From the IMG/VR virus record IMGVR_UViG_3300032282_005530, positions 18,366 through 82,365 of that record: a stretch of 64,000 bases of DNA; one strand, 5' to 3'. A program made the translations under genes and the position numbers. Source of the DNA: a virus. The notes under the pieces were generated by a model, which was not told the DNA's origin, made no database searches, and was given only the letters and a program-made list of their open reading frames with translations. This document shows, piece by piece, positions 9,763-20,086 of this stretch (within the stretch, counting starts at the first letter, position 1; each line of letters opens with the position of its first letter).

Positions 9763-12700
9763 TTATTCAATAGTATATTTTTTATATCCATCTAAATCAA
9801 GACATAATTGTTTTAATTGATTTTTTATTTCTTGATTAATTTGTGTATTTTCATCGGCATATACATCATAACCTAATAAAAGTATCTCGGCGCCAAGCAA
9901 TATTAAACCCGGTATTGTAATCGGAGGCCCATATCCAAATCCTGCTGGTGGTATACCAAATATATTTACTGGCAACTGTGCTAAGGAATATGGCAACAAT
10001 GTATTAAATGGGAACATCAATTCTGATGGCGTAGATGAACCTGGAGATGAGTTTCCTTGAGAAGCAAAACTTGTAGCAATTTTTACAGCATTCCTTATCA
10101 GCATAGAAGTACTTATATTTGGATCTGTCAAAGAACAATAATATTGTAAAACATGTACTGCTGCTTTTGCTGCTACTTTAGTTGCTATGGCGGCATTTGC
10201 TTGATCGAAAGCAAAAGTACTTTTCCATACCTCACTTAATTCGTCCCAATCAATTTCGTTATTAAGTGAAATCATTTGTGTATTAATATCATTTAATATT
10301 GCAGTTTTTGTTTCGTCAAATGGCTGTTTTATTTGCATATTACCAAGTGTATAGACACTTGAAAATATTAATATATTTGATAATAAATTATTTATTTTAT
10401 AAATGTTATAAATATTTGTATATTCTGGATCACATAAAAAATCTTGTTTTATTTGTTCTGTCAAAGTTGTTAAAGTTGTCGACAAACTATTATTTTCTCC
10501 AATTTCTAAACAATTTAATAAATCTTGTGATGTCGAAATATTTTCAAATTCATTAATTAATCTAGCCTTTTCTAGAAATGGCAATACAGTTATAATACCC
10601 ATTTTATCTTTTTCAGTTTGTCCTGAAGAATTAATTTTAGATGGAATAAAATATGGAATAGCAAAACTTGAATAAAATTCATTCGCAGTAATATATTCTG
10701 TTGATCCTGGTGCTGTAAGAACTTTAATCCTATAATTATTACTTCCTAACCATACTTTATATTTTTCTCTTGCCGTTAATTCAGCAACTCCTCTTTGGAG
10801 TATCGAACGATTATCGCCAGAAACAGGTTCAGGAATTTCTAAAATACTTTGCGAGTTTGGTTGAGGATCTTTTATAAAAGTTAATCTTACTCCATATTTT
10901 ACTCCTTCATCAAATAATTCATTTAAGATATTTGTAACAGAATTTGTTTGAGATAATAAATTATGAATATATCTAACAAAACCGTACATTTTTTTTATAC
11001 TAACATAACCATAACATTTAAAATTATTTTGATATTCTTTTATTAAATTTAAATTATTAGAATTTATTATTGAAGATGAGATTTTTACAAAAGGAACATA
11101 AATATATCTTTCGGCTATAAAAGAAAATGAATCTGTAAATTTACTATTTTGTTTTTGTAAATATAAATCTATATTATTACGATTATCATCTAAATCAACA
11201 TTTTTTATATCATGTAGGTCAAATAATTTTTTAGTAAATAAATTATTAATTATAAAATTATCCAAGAATTGCTGTTCGTTTATATTTTCTTGACATGATT
11301 CACCAAGTTCTTCTATTACTCTTTGATTTGTTGAAGTTATATAAGAAAGTTTATTAAAAATTATATTAAGTTCATTAAAAGCAAGATTTCTGAGATGTAA
11401 TTTAAAAATTTCTATTTCATTTTTTTCTATTTCATTTTCAAGACATTGTATTGTAAAATCTAGCTTTTCTTCATATTCAGGCGTCATTGGCACATCATTT
11501 TCAATTTTATTTTTATATTTTATAAGAATAAATCTATCTGATGATAAAAGTTTATTAGTATCTTTTAAAAATTTTAATCTTTCAAATAATTCTGGTCTTT
11601 CATTATTATCGATAAATTGTTTAAAGTAGTAATCATGAATATAGCCAACGTGTTGTTTTATTAAAAGCAAATAAGCATTTCTATTGTTTTTTAAACCACT
11701 AGAAAAAGAAATAATTTTATTATATACATGTTCTGAAACATAAGATGCAAACATTAAATCTTGTATTATTTCTTTTTTAAATTTAAAAGTTCTTAAAACA
11801 TTAATACTTCTTAAGCAAAATTCAGAACAAGCAGTTCTCATTAATCCTATTATTAAGCCATCTATTATTGATAATATTAGACTATTATCCGAATCTGATG
11901 CTAGTTGTTGTATACTTTGTACACTTAAAGCATCTCTTTCTCTTTGAGAAGAAATTTGTAAAATTAATTTGGCTAATTCTTCTCTACCATATAAATTTGG
12001 ATCTAAATTCAACTGTTTTTGTTCTTCTGTTGGAACAGGACAAAAATTTATATATTTCATAGCATTATCGATAAATGCTGTATCTTTTAAAAGCGGTGGA
12101 TTAACTGAACCTTCATTATTTAAATTAGGAAAAATAGAAGATAATGTTCTTTTAAATTCACTATCGGGTGGAGGTGCGGGAATTTCTTTTAATAAACTAT
12201 CATTCATTATTTCATCAGTTATAATACCAAAGGAAGCCTTTAAAAATGAAGCATATCCATCTTGTACGTATAAATCGATAGTATTTAATATATTTTCAGT
12301 CTGAGAATCTACCGCTAAAAATATTGAATTTTTTAATATTTGTGAATATTGTGTTTTATAAGTTAAGTAATTACGATTAGAAGTTTGTGAACCGGTTGGT
12401 ACTTCGTATGAAAATACTACAGTATTTGGTCTTTCTAGATTATTTTCATATATTTTGTATATATTTTTTTCATTTGTTTGAACATTTTCTATTTTCCAAC
12501 TTCTATTCAAATTAGATAGAAATGCTTCATATATTTTTTTAGATTCTTCAGAAGTATAAATATATTGACCCTCTACATTGATTGATAAAGCATCTTGTTC
12601 TTGTGAATAGTTAAATTTAATATTATCATCTATATCACCGAATCCTTGTTTAAATATTCCACTTCCCACATATCTATGAGTATTATCAAATATATATCTG

Positions 12701-15700
12701 CCGCCGGCGGGAAATTCATCATCAGATGGATATATTCCACTAGGTGTTTCATTATCCGATTCTGGTGCATTAAATCCACCTTTATTTAATAAATCTTTAA
12801 ATTCTTGATTTTCTATCTTTTGTGTTTCTCCTTCACTATTATTTGTGACATTAAACTCATATACTTTTCTTTGAATTTTTTTCTTTAATACAGTATTATT
12901 GTAAAAATTATTTGTAGAATTTCTAAATTTATTATATGTTGATTTTAAATTGTTTCTTATCAATCTTCTACTAGATTCATCAACAATTTTTATAGATTTA
13001 CCGTCTGGTAATAGGCCTATTAATATTGGTTTATATACTTTATCTTGAATTTCTTTTTGAACTTTATCTGGACTAATTCTAAAAAGACTATCGATAAGAT
13101 CTGCATAATTATTGTTTGAACGATTGTTTAATTGTTCAATTTGTGACGGTGTAATTTGTATTGAAGGTTGCTGTGTGCGATCTGTTTGTGGCTGTTGATT
13201 CTGATTTATTTGCTCTTGTGTATCTAGAGAATTTTGTGAATTATCTCTACGAGGTATACAAAAAATGCCATTTTTTTGCTCTTCAGATGAAACTCTGGAG
13301 GAATATGCTGATGCGGCTGCAATTATTTCTTCTCTAGATTGTGAAATACCGGTAAGAGAACCAAGAGCAGAAAAAATACTTCTAACAGTTGCAGGTGCAG
13401 ATATTGAAGTTAATACCGGATCGTACTCATTCATCGAACGAGATATTAGTACTATATCTTGATCTGGTGCTCTGCCAGCCAAAACATTAAGAAAATTAGA
13501 GGGCTCCATAGAATTAGAAACCAGCTTTAAGAAACTTGTAAATTTTACATATATTTCTTGTTCAGAAATAACTGCTTGGCTATTTTGATCTTGATTATTA
13601 GCAAGTAATTTATTTACTGTTGTATTTTTGGCTTTTATTTCTACACCACCAACAACTGGATAATTCCACGATGCTGTTAGATTTGTTTGTTCTGTTACGA
13701 TTATCGATGATGTTAAATGAGAATTTAAAATATCAGTTATTTGCTCTACATAATTTGTTGGATTAATATCTGGGTTATTTTGTAAAAATCCGTCTAAATC
13801 AAACTGCCCATTTTTAATCTGTGTTATTAAGCTTTGCGATTCGGCGCCCAAAACAGAAGCAGCGATTTCATTCGTAGCTAAATCAAATATAGACTTCCAA
13901 CCATTGCATGTTGTTAATAGGTCAACTATTTTTAAAAATATTGATATGATTAAATCGTAAAATAATTTAATTATTGTAAAATCAATAGATACTTTTATAT
14001 CATTGTATATATCTATTTCTGGCAATGAAGGCCATCTAAATGAGCCAAAAATAAAACTTAAATCAAATATATCAAATAATTTTACTAAATCACATAATAT
14101 ATCTGTATTTATACCATACTCTGTTTCTAGTTTGTCTAACATTCCATCTATTAATTCAGAGTCAAAAAGTCGTTTCTCTTCATCTGTTAATGTTAGTTCT
14201 TGATTCAGTTTTAAATCTCTATATTCTTGTAATTTTGTTTCAAGTTTTACTTCCATAATTCTAGTATATGGATCTTCAGATAAATTACCTAATATTCTAT
14301 CGGCTTCTGTTAAAGCAAATCCAGGCTCAACTCTTAAATCTAATTGTTGAAAAATAATAGTTCTTCTTCTATTTTCAGCAATATTTTGTTCTAATTGTGC
14401 TATTTCTTCCAGTAATATTGCCTCTCTTTGATCTCTGGCCTTCTCTATTTTTACTCTATTAATTGATTGAAGAATAGTAGGATATACGCTTTGAGGAAAT
14501 GCTTTTTTAACTATTTCTTCAAGTTGAGAAAATCTGAAACTTTTTAAAACATCTCTGCAAGATGAAGTTTGTGGAAGAAAACATTTTTGTACTTCTTTTA
14601 AAAGACATGCAATATTTAATCTAGCCGTGACAATGTCTTTAAATCTGTCAATTAAATATTTGTCTGTTATAGATAAAAATTTATCTCCTAACTCTTTTAT
14701 TATAGATGGATCTCCTATAAAAGATAATGTATTTTGAGGAAGATTTGCAAAACCATTTCTTTTTATAATATTTTTAAAAAACTTATTAGCATTTTGATCT
14801 CGCGCTATTTTAGCAGCCGGCGTTTGATCTGCAGATGAATAATAATATCGAGTATGTTTTCTTATCAGTTCTTCTGCTTTTGATAAACTTATTTTATTTT
14901 CACTTAAAGTTTCTTTAAAAAATGCAGATGGACCTTGTAAAATATTTGGTATAAAATATAAATCTGGAAATGTATAATAATCAAATGCACCGGACTCTAC
15001 TTTGATTAACCATTTAGAAACGGCATCTCCTCCAAAAGCAATTTCTTGTCTAAGTAATTTATGTCTTGATTTGGTTACAATATCATTGTCAAGATACTCT
15101 TCATAAGGTATTGATGCTTCTGGATTACTTAAATCGGATGGCGGGCAAAAGGTCCAATCAATTTCTTGTATATTAAAATCAATATAATCAATATCAGATA
15201 ATATAGAAAGTATTGTTGGTTCAAAGAATTCTGTTAGAGGAGCTGAAGGATTTATTGCAAAATCTTCTGGTGATATTATAGCAACGAATTTTTGTTTTCT
15301 TTCTGGTGCTGTGCTTTGAAATGGATCGCTAAATGTTTTGATTCTAGTTGAAGAACCAAATTCAACTTTAAGTGGTGATGTATTCTCAATCTTTTTTTGT
15401 ATTATTACTTGTGGTTCTTCTTTATAAAATGTTAATTTAAAATAAAGTTGTTCTTTTCTTATTCTTTGCGAATCGTATTCTGCATTACTAACAATCTGAT
15501 CTGAGTTTAAATCAAGTATTTGTTGACCAATAAATGTTTGATCATAAAAATTATAACCAACATATTGTGATTTAAATTCATCTAAATTAGCGGTTTTTGC
15601 TAAAGCATTTTCAGCTAATTGTGCAAGTTTTTTTCTTATAATATTATCAATTACTTTTATTCTTGCTTTATTAAGTTTACTTTCCTCCATGTTTCTTTGC

Positions 15701-16500
15701 GCATTTGAACTATCTTCAAACTGGCTCAAAAATGAATGCGTTTCTGGTTCTACTTCTCTTAAAGAATTAAAGAATATTTCGTTTTCTTTAAAAATAAGTG
15801 AAGAATTATTAGCAAAATTATCAAGATTGTTTAAATCATCTATTTCGAATAATTCAGATAATGGCATTTCTAAATTAGAAAATTCATTTATTATTCTAGT
15901 ATAATAAACACTAGGTTTTTCGGTCCAGCCAAATTCAGGTATATATTGAGAAGTAATACTGTTTAGTTTACTTAATAAAAAAGTATATTTATCAGCGTCT
16001 AAAGAAATATTTAAATTTTGATTATAATTCTCAAAATCTATTGGAGATAAAATATCTACTTTTAATTTTATATAAGGTTTAACATTTAAAAATTGTAATA
16101 TTGCATTATCAGGATTTGTATTCGCAGCAGCAAATACATCAAACTCTGAGCCGAAATCATCTATTGGTAATATAGCATCTGGTAATATATCAGTTCCAAC
16201 ATAGCCACTTTCCTGAAGAGATTGTCGAGTACTAACATATCTTGCTGAATACAGTTCATTAACTAATTTAACTAAACTTTCTTTATATTTTTTATTTTGA
16301 AAACTTTCTCTTAAATTTTTATAAGTTACATTTTGATTAACAAATGTCAGTCCTGGTTTTTCTGGATTGACTGGGTTATTATTGTTTAAATCGATTTCGG
16401 AGTTTTGAAGAAATTTTATTAATTTTTCTATCTTTTTATCAATAGTTGATAAATCGATAGTAAAAGAAGTTGGTACAACATTTTTAAGTATTAAAGGCAT
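9763..16500 (-). CDS. Giant 2,245-residue tail/baseplate-associated protein
   Basis: It is unrecognised beyond being a giant structural-type protein. The frame is uninterrupted over 6.7 kb. It contains long Asn/Lys/Ile-rich helical stretches and a coiled-coil-prone region around residues 690-780 (EIAQLEQNIAENRRRTIIF), a low-complexity Gln/Asn stretch near residue 1,100, and a C-terminal hydrophobic Gly/Pro-rich segment (FGIPPAGFGYGPPITIPGL) that could insert into a membrane or pack in a tube. It overlaps its neighbour by 1 nt. Its place between hub-like and gp25-like genes suggests a baseplate or tail-tube component. Possible delivery of its C-terminus into the envelope is speculation. Confidence 0.6.
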   Translation of the reverse strand: MPLILKNVVPTSFTIDLSTIDKKIEKLIKFLQNSEIDLNNNNPVNPEKPGLTFVNQNVTYKNLRESFQNKKYKESLVKLVNELYSARYVSTRQSLQESGYVGTDILPDAILPIDDFGSEFDVFAAANTNPDNAILQFLNVKPYIKLKVDILSPIDFENYNQNLNISLDADKYTFLLSKLNSITSQYIPEFGWTEKPSVYYTRIINEFSNLEMPLSELFEIDDLNNLDNFANNSSLIFKENEIFFNSLREVEPETHSFLSQFEDSSNAQRNMEESKLNKARIKVIDNIIRKKLAQLAENALAKTANLDEFKSQYVGYNFYDQTFIGQQILDLNSDQIVSNAEYDSQRIRKEQLYFKLTFYKEEPQVIIQKKIENTSPLKVEFGSSTRIKTFSDPFQSTAPERKQKFVAIISPEDFAINPSAPLTEFFEPTILSILSDIDYIDFNIQEIDWTFCPPSDLSNPEASIPYEEYLDNDIVTKSRHKLLRQEIAFGGDAVSKWLIKVESGAFDYYTFPDLYFIPNILQGPSAFFKETLSENKISLSKAEELIRKHTRYYYSSADQTPAAKIARDQNANKFFKNIIKRNGFANLPQNTLSFIGDPSIIKELGDKFLSITDKYLIDRFKDIVTARLNIACLLKEVQKCFLPQTSSCRDVLKSFRFSQLEEIVKKAFPQSVYPTILQSINRVKIEKARDQREAILLEEIAQLEQNIAENRRRTIIFQQLDLRVEPGFALTEADRILGNLSEDPYTRIMEVKLETKLQEYRDLKLNQELTLTDEEKRLFDSELIDGMLDKLETEYGINTDILCDLVKLFDIFDLSFIFGSFRWPSLPEIDIYNDIKVSIDFTIIKLFYDLIISIFLKIVDLLTTCNGWKSIFDLATNEIAASVLGAESQSLITQIKNGQFDLDGFLQNNPDINPTNYVEQITDILNSHLTSSIIVTEQTNLTASWNYPVVGGVEIKAKNTTVNKLLANNQDQNSQAVISEQEIYVKFTSFLKLVSNSMEPSNFLNVLAGRAPDQDIVLISRSMNEYDPVLTSISAPATVRSIFSALGSLTGISQSREEIIAAASAYSSRVSSEEQKNGIFCIPRRDNSQNSLDTQEQINQNQQPQTDRTQQPSIQITPSQIEQLNNRSNNNYADLIDSLFRISPDKVQKEIQDKVYKPILIGLLPDGKSIKIVDESSRRLIRNNLKSTYNKFRNSTNNFYNNTVLKKKIQRKVYEFNVTNNSEGETQKIENQEFKDLLNKGGFNAPESDNETPSGIYPSDDEFPAGGRYIFDNTHRYVGSGIFKQGFGDIDDNIKFNYSQEQDALSINVEGQYIYTSEESKKIYEAFLSNLNRSWKIENVQTNEKNIYKIYENNLERPNTVVFSYEVPTGSQTSNRNYLTYKTQYSQILKNSIFLAVDSQTENILNTIDLYVQDGYASFLKASFGIITDEIMNDSLLKEIPAPPPDSEFKRTLSSIFPNLNNEGSVNPPLLKDTAFIDNAMKYINFCPVPTEEQKQLNLDPNLYGREELAKLILQISSQRERDALSVQSIQQLASDSDNSLILSIIDGLIIGLMRTACSEFCLRSINVLRTFKFKKEIIQDLMFASYVSEHVYNKIISFSSGLKNNRNAYLLLIKQHVGYIHDYYFKQFIDNNERPELFERLKFLKDTNKLLSSDRFILIKYKNKIENDVPMTPEYEEKLDFTIQCLENEIEKNEIEIFKLHLRNLAFNELNIIFNKLSYITSTNQRVIEELGESCQENINEQQFLDNFIINNLFTKKLFDLHDIKNVDLDDNRNNIDLYLQKQNSKFTDSFSFIAERYIYVPFVKISSSIINSNNLNLIKEYQNNFKCYGYVSIKKMYGFVRYIHNLLSQTNSVTNILNELFDEGVKYGVRLTFIKDPQPNSQSILEIPEPVSGDNRSILQRGVAELTAREKYKVWLGSNNYRIKVLTAPGSTEYITANEFYSSFAIPYFIPSKINSSGQTEKDKMGIITVLPFLEKARLINEFENISTSQDLLNCLEIGENNSLSTTLTTLTEQIKQDFLCDPEYTNIYNIYKINNLLSNILIFSSVYTLGNMQIKQPFDETKTAILNDINTQMISLNNEIDWDELSEVWKSTFAFDQANAAIATKVAAKAAVHVLQYYCSLTDPNISTSMLIRNAVKIATSFASQGNSSPGSSTPSELMFPFNTLLPYSLAQLPVNIFGIPPAGFGYGPPITIPGLILLGAEILLLGYDVYADENTQINQEIKNQLKQLCLDLDGYKKYTIE

Positions 16501-17408
16501 TAGTTTGTCCTATTATAACGACTATTTATATAGTTTAAGCCAGAAGTATTAAGATAATTTCTTCTCATAATATCTATTCTTGGAATGGCTACTTTTGTGC
16601 TTTTTAAAACAGTGTGTTGATGAATAACAGAATTTTGAGATTTTACAGTATTATTTAAATTAATATCTAGTTCTTTTATTAATGATTGTGCAGTAAAATC
16701 TGATAAATGTGTGTGCTCCATTATTGCATCATTAATTTTCATTTGTGCATCAAAAGAACTATATAATTTTTTATATAAACTTTCAATTTCTAATAAAATA
16801 TCTTTTAGTAATAATACTAAATTATCGCCTTTTACCATTGCTTGAGTTGTATTTTCAGCATCACCAGCAATTAAATAAATTCCTCTTATTGGTTTTGGAG
16901 TATGTGATGGATCTTCCTGTCTACCGGTTATTAGTTCTGCTGGTTGTTGATCTACGCCAGTTACAAGCTTTATTGCTCCTCGTGAAAAAAATCTTAATTC
17001 ATCTGCTTTTAAAATTATAGCAGACTGATTTACAGATTGTGAATCATAAAAATATCCTTTTGAACCCCAATATTTATCAGAATTTGTTTTCTCTATTATT
17101 GAAATAACTGCAGAGTCATAATAAAAATTTGGACTCAAATTCGAACAAGAAGTATATGGAACAGGCTGATCTTTGATTGCCGTTCCTAATCCAGCACATA
17201 AAGTTATGGTAGATGAATCAATTTTTTTATCTGCTATGTTGGCTGTAACCGGACCAAGTATTATGTGAGTATTTGCTTCTGAGGTTATGTGGTTTTCTCC
17301 GCTCTGTTTAACATATTTTACAGAGCCAGGAACCCTTACTTCCAATCCTTCAGAGATCGTACTTGCTTTTTTTAGCATTTCTTCATACTGTGCTGTAAAA
17401 GATGACAT
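16500..17408 (-). CDS. Probable baseplate hub/spike-associated protein
   Basis: This is a 302-residue protein. It has beta-rich sequence with a segment ILKADELRFFSRGAIKLVTG, a pattern I associate with phage baseplate proteins of T4-like marine phages, then a helical region (KDILLEIESLYKKLYSSFDAQMKIND) and a His-rich C-terminal part (EHTHLSDF, HQHTV) that might bind metal. It lies 1 nt from the stop of the peptidase-bearing upstream gene and overlaps the giant gene downstream. The function is inferred from context only. Confidence 0.5.
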   Translation of the reverse strand: MSSFTAQYEEMLKKASTISEGLEVRVPGSVKYVKQSGENHITSEANTHIILGPVTANIADKKIDSSTITLCAGLGTAIKDQPVPYTSCSNLSPNFYYDSAVISIIEKTNSDKYWGSKGYFYDSQSVNQSAIILKADELRFFSRGAIKLVTGVDQQPAELITGRQEDPSHTPKPIRGIYLIAGDAENTTQAMVKGDNLVLLLKDILLEIESLYKKLYSSFDAQMKINDAIMEHTHLSDFTAQSLIKELDINLNNTVKSQNSVIHQHTVLKSTKVAIPRIDIMRRNYLNTSGLNYINSRYNRTN

Positions 17409-17409
17409 A

Positions 17410-18738
17410 TTATATACTCAATTTAAATGCATTTATTATTTTATAAGTAGCATTGTATAATTTTGAGCCTCGTTTAGAAGGTATAAAAGAAAACAAATTT
17501 TCTCTTCTAAAAATAAATGAACTTCCAAACATAGGATCATTACATATATAATTACCTTCTGGATCTTTTTTATATGCCATTATATAATGATCTCCTATTC
17601 CATCTTGTCCAAGATTAGTTTCACTTCCAATTTTGTAATCAACATGTAAAATGGCTACTGAATTACTATCAATGGTTTCATCGATAAATTTTTTTAAACT
17701 TTCTAAATCAGTAGAGGGGGCGCTTGAAACATATCTTATATTTAAAGAATTAGCAAGTTGCGTGCGATCAATTACAGCGCCAACAGAATTAAATATTTTA
17801 AAATTATAATTTTCTAATTTTTTTTGTGTTTCATATTTTTTAATTATTTCATATGATTCCTTCGGATTTATAGTTTCTCTTTTTAAAAGCCAATTTCTAG
17901 ACATAGTATAACAAGTAACAAGACAACCAATACTGCTGAAGCTTTTACTTGTATCGCCACCAAGTTTTAAGGTTCTCCAACCTTCTTCTGCTTGCCAATA
18001 AGCAGGTGTAGGTGGAGAATTTATGATTGTAACATCACAATTTTCTCTTTTTTCACAATTATCGATATTTTGTTTTGGTTTTGCTATTTCTTCATCTTGT
18101 TTATTAACTATATTTTCTTCTATCTGTGAAACGTTCAATTCAGAAATAAAACTTCTTTCTTCTTCTGTTAATTGAGTAAAAGTATTATTTTCTTTACTTA
18201 TAATTTCATAAAAACCCTTTATTCGCTCTCCGCTTTCTTCTGTTGCATTAAAATAATGTATCTTTACTCTCTCTCCTTCTAAAGGTCTCTTTTGAGAAGG
18301 ATCTAAAGGAGCAAACAAATCATGCTCTGATACTGAATTCATGAATTCGAATTTTAAATTTTCCCTTTCTTGTTTTGTTAATCTTGGAGTTATTTTATCT
18401 AAAATATTTTGTGGATTAGTTTTAGAAGACTTATCAAGTTCTGTTCTAGCATAAACACAGAAGCCCTCTAAATATCCTGGTGATTGTTGTTCACCCATTT
18501 GTTGGTTTAAATGATGTGATAATAATTTATATTTTATTTGAGTAACCGGAGATAATACTACTACTCCAACAAATGTTGATGGAAGAGGTGTTTTATCTTG
18601 CTCTTCAATAGTCTTTTGAAAATTATAAAATCCGCTTCTTGGCTGTTCTACTCTACTATCTGCTTTTCTCTTTCTATACCATGTAGATGTATCATGTGGT
18701 ATACTAAGGCCTTTTTTTCTATAAATATTTTCAGCCAT
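17410..18738 (-). CDS. Hub/spike-like protein with C-terminal C39-like cysteine peptidase
   Basis: This is a 442-residue protein in two parts. Residues 1-170 look like an OB-fold or spike-type phage domain (FVGVVVLSPVTQIKY, GERVKIHYFNATE). Residues 245-430 match the Peptidase_C39_2-like papain fold: Cys272 in SIGCLVTC, His384 in GDHYIMAYK and Asp401 in CNDPMFG are in the correct order and spacing. A T4 gp5 spike carries a lysozyme at the comparable place, so a peptide-cleaving domain here could open cross-linked peptidoglycan during entry. The domain call is seen in sequence; the substrate is inferred. Confidence 0.65.
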   Translation of the reverse strand: MAENIYRKKGLSIPHDTSTWYRKRKADSRVEQPRSGFYNFQKTIEEQDKTPLPSTFVGVVVLSPVTQIKYKLLSHHLNQQMGEQQSPGYLEGFCVYARTELDKSSKTNPQNILDKITPRLTKQERENLKFEFMNSVSEHDLFAPLDPSQKRPLEGERVKIHYFNATEESGERIKGFYEIISKENNTFTQLTEEERSFISELNVSQIEENIVNKQDEEIAKPKQNIDNCEKRENCDVTIINSPPTPAYWQAEEGWRTLKLGGDTSKSFSSIGCLVTCYTMSRNWLLKRETINPKESYEIIKKYETQKKLENYNFKIFNSVGAVIDRTQLANSLNIRYVSSAPSTDLESLKKFIDETIDSNSVAILHVDYKIGSETNLGQDGIGDHYIMAYKKDPEGNYICNDPMFGSSFIFRRENLFSFIPSKRGSKLYNATYKIINAFKLSI

Positions 18739-18743
18739 TTAGA

Positions 18744-19034
18744 TTATTCCTCTATCTCCTCTATTTCATTATAGAGTTTTTCTTTATCTTTATTATCTAA
18801 ATCGCCATATTTATCTTCATCTGACTTTTTCATCAAACCAATTAATTTAACCAATTGTTCATTGGAACGCTGAAGTGTTTCCAGATATTTAGCAGCAACC
18901 ATTCCAGTTGTAGCATACCTATCTTGTTGCTGTCCTATATATTGAGCAACATCTTCAAGTAATTCTTGTGCGGCTTCTCGATCTTTGTTTATATTTTCTA
19001 TTGCTTGTAGGATTAATTCATCTTTAGATTTCAT
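18744..19034 (-). CDS. Small helical protein, unknown
   Basis: This is a 96-residue, highly charged and helical protein (Lys/Glu/Asp-rich ends, GQQQDRYATTGMVAAKYLETLQRSNEQLVKLI centre), probably coiled-coil. There is no recognised family. It lies between the hub-like gene and the sigma factor with gaps of 5 and 19 nt, so it is co-transcribed. A tail-completion or regulatory partner role is possible but not shown. Confidence 0.5.
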   Translation of the reverse strand: MKSKDELILQAIENINKDREAAQELLEDVAQYIGQQQDRYATTGMVAAKYLETLQRSNEQLVKLIGLMKKSDEDKYGDLDNKDKEKLYNEIEEIEE

Positions 19035-19053
19035 ATTAATAATTATGGTCTAA

Positions 19054-19785
19054 TTAAATTTCTCCATTATCCCAAGTTTTCTTAAAATCTTTATATTTTT
19101 GTCTTATTTTATTGAGATTGTTCACAACTTGTTTTGTGTTTAAGTCAGTAATCTCACGTACATATAAATATATGGCTTTTTTATTAAAAATCTCTATAGA
19201 ATCAGGTTCTTTTAATAATATTATTATAGCATCCAGAACCTTTTTTTCATTTGCCTTTAAATCTAGTTTTTTCCAACCTTCTATCTCTAGCCATAAATGA
19301 TTCCAAAATTCTTCATTTTCTCTTTTTATATCAGTATCGTTATGTATAATTAAATTATCATAATCAACTTCTTTTTGATGCTCTGCATCATCCAGAAATA
19401 ATTCTTTTTTATTTTGACGACTTACTTTTTTAACTTTATGAATAAACCAATTTTTTGTAATAACAGAAAAATAACTAAACGCTTTGGAACCCTTAGACGG
19501 ATCGAATTTGTCTAATATTGTTGTGATCCAAATCTTACATTCTTCTTTTAAATCGTCGATATTTGGAAGATTGTTAAATTTATAGGTAAATACAATTTTA
19601 TTTACCATTTCATTAAAAGCCGGTCCAATAAGACTTCTGTATAAATGTTGTCTTACTTTTGGATCTTTTGTGAGAGAATATTCAATTATAGCATCCTCAT
19701 GATCCTGAGTAAAATACAGTTTTTCCTGTTGTTGAGGCGAATTTTTCTTTCTTCTCCTCGTTGTCTTCGGAGTCGTCTTCGTCAT
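19054..19785 (-). CDS. Late-transcription sigma factor (gp55-like)
   Basis: This is a 243-residue protein with a sigma70 region 2-like core: FDPSKGSKAFSYFSVITKNWFIHKVKK matches the region 2.2-2.4 pattern of phage sigma factors, followed by a helical region and a C-terminal segment that could be a minimal region 4 (KKAIYLYVREITDLNTKQVVNNLNKIRQKYKDF). T4 gp55 is similar in size and directs host polymerase to late promoters. A GAGG-like site precedes the ATG, which lies inside the 3' end of the upstream membrane-protein gene; the two frames overlap by 89 nt. Late structural genes lie immediately downstream. Confidence 0.78.
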   Translation of the reverse strand: MTKTTPKTTRRRKKNSPQQQEKLYFTQDHEDAIIEYSLTKDPKVRQHLYRSLIGPAFNEMVNKIVFTYKFNNLPNIDDLKEECKIWITTILDKFDPSKGSKAFSYFSVITKNWFIHKVKKVSRQNKKELFLDDAEHQKEVDYDNLIIHNDTDIKRENEEFWNHLWLEIEGWKKLDLKANEKKVLDAIIILLKEPDSIEIFNKKAIYLYVREITDLNTKQVVNNLNKIRQKYKDFKKTWDNGEI

Positions 19786-20086
19786 CTGGTTCCTCTTCGA
19801 TAATTTCTTCTTGGTCTTCCAATAATTCCATGACTTCTTTATATTTTGTCATGTAATTTCTTAAATCTCGTGAATGACGAATAAGATTTTTTAAAGTTTC
19901 ATCGCCATAATACATTTCAAGTTCATAAATGAATTTAATATGTTGATCAAATTCACTTAATCTGCCATATAATTCAACTAGATTATTGGAAACAAAGTTA
20001 AGTCTAAATACCAATTTAAAACAAAACCATCCAAGAAGAGCGGTTGAAACGATAAATAAAATTAATAAGAATATTAGTATAGTCAT
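19697..20086 (-). CDS. Small membrane protein with acidic tail
   Basis: This is a 129-residue protein. Residues 3-28 form a hydrophobic membrane segment (ILIFLLILFIVSTALLGWFCFKLVF), followed by a helical middle and a strongly acidic stretch (EEEPDDEDDSEDNEEKKEK). The acidic tail is encoded in the region that also encodes the Lys/Arg-rich N-terminus of the sigma factor in another frame, an unusually long 89-nt overlap. The start overlaps the FmdB-like gene's stop. No family is recognised. Confidence 0.55.
   Translation of the reverse strand: MTILIFLLILFIVSTALLGWFCFKLVFRLNFVSNNLVELYGRLSEFDQHIKFIYELEMYYGDETLKNLIRHSRDLRNYMTKYKEVMELLEDQEEIIEEEPDDEDDSEDNEEKKEKFASTTGKTVFYSGS

Noticed and set aside
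16523-16530. TATAAATA as a T4-type late promoter before the giant gene
   Set aside because: An 8-mer like this is expected many times by chance in such AT-rich DNA; no independent support.
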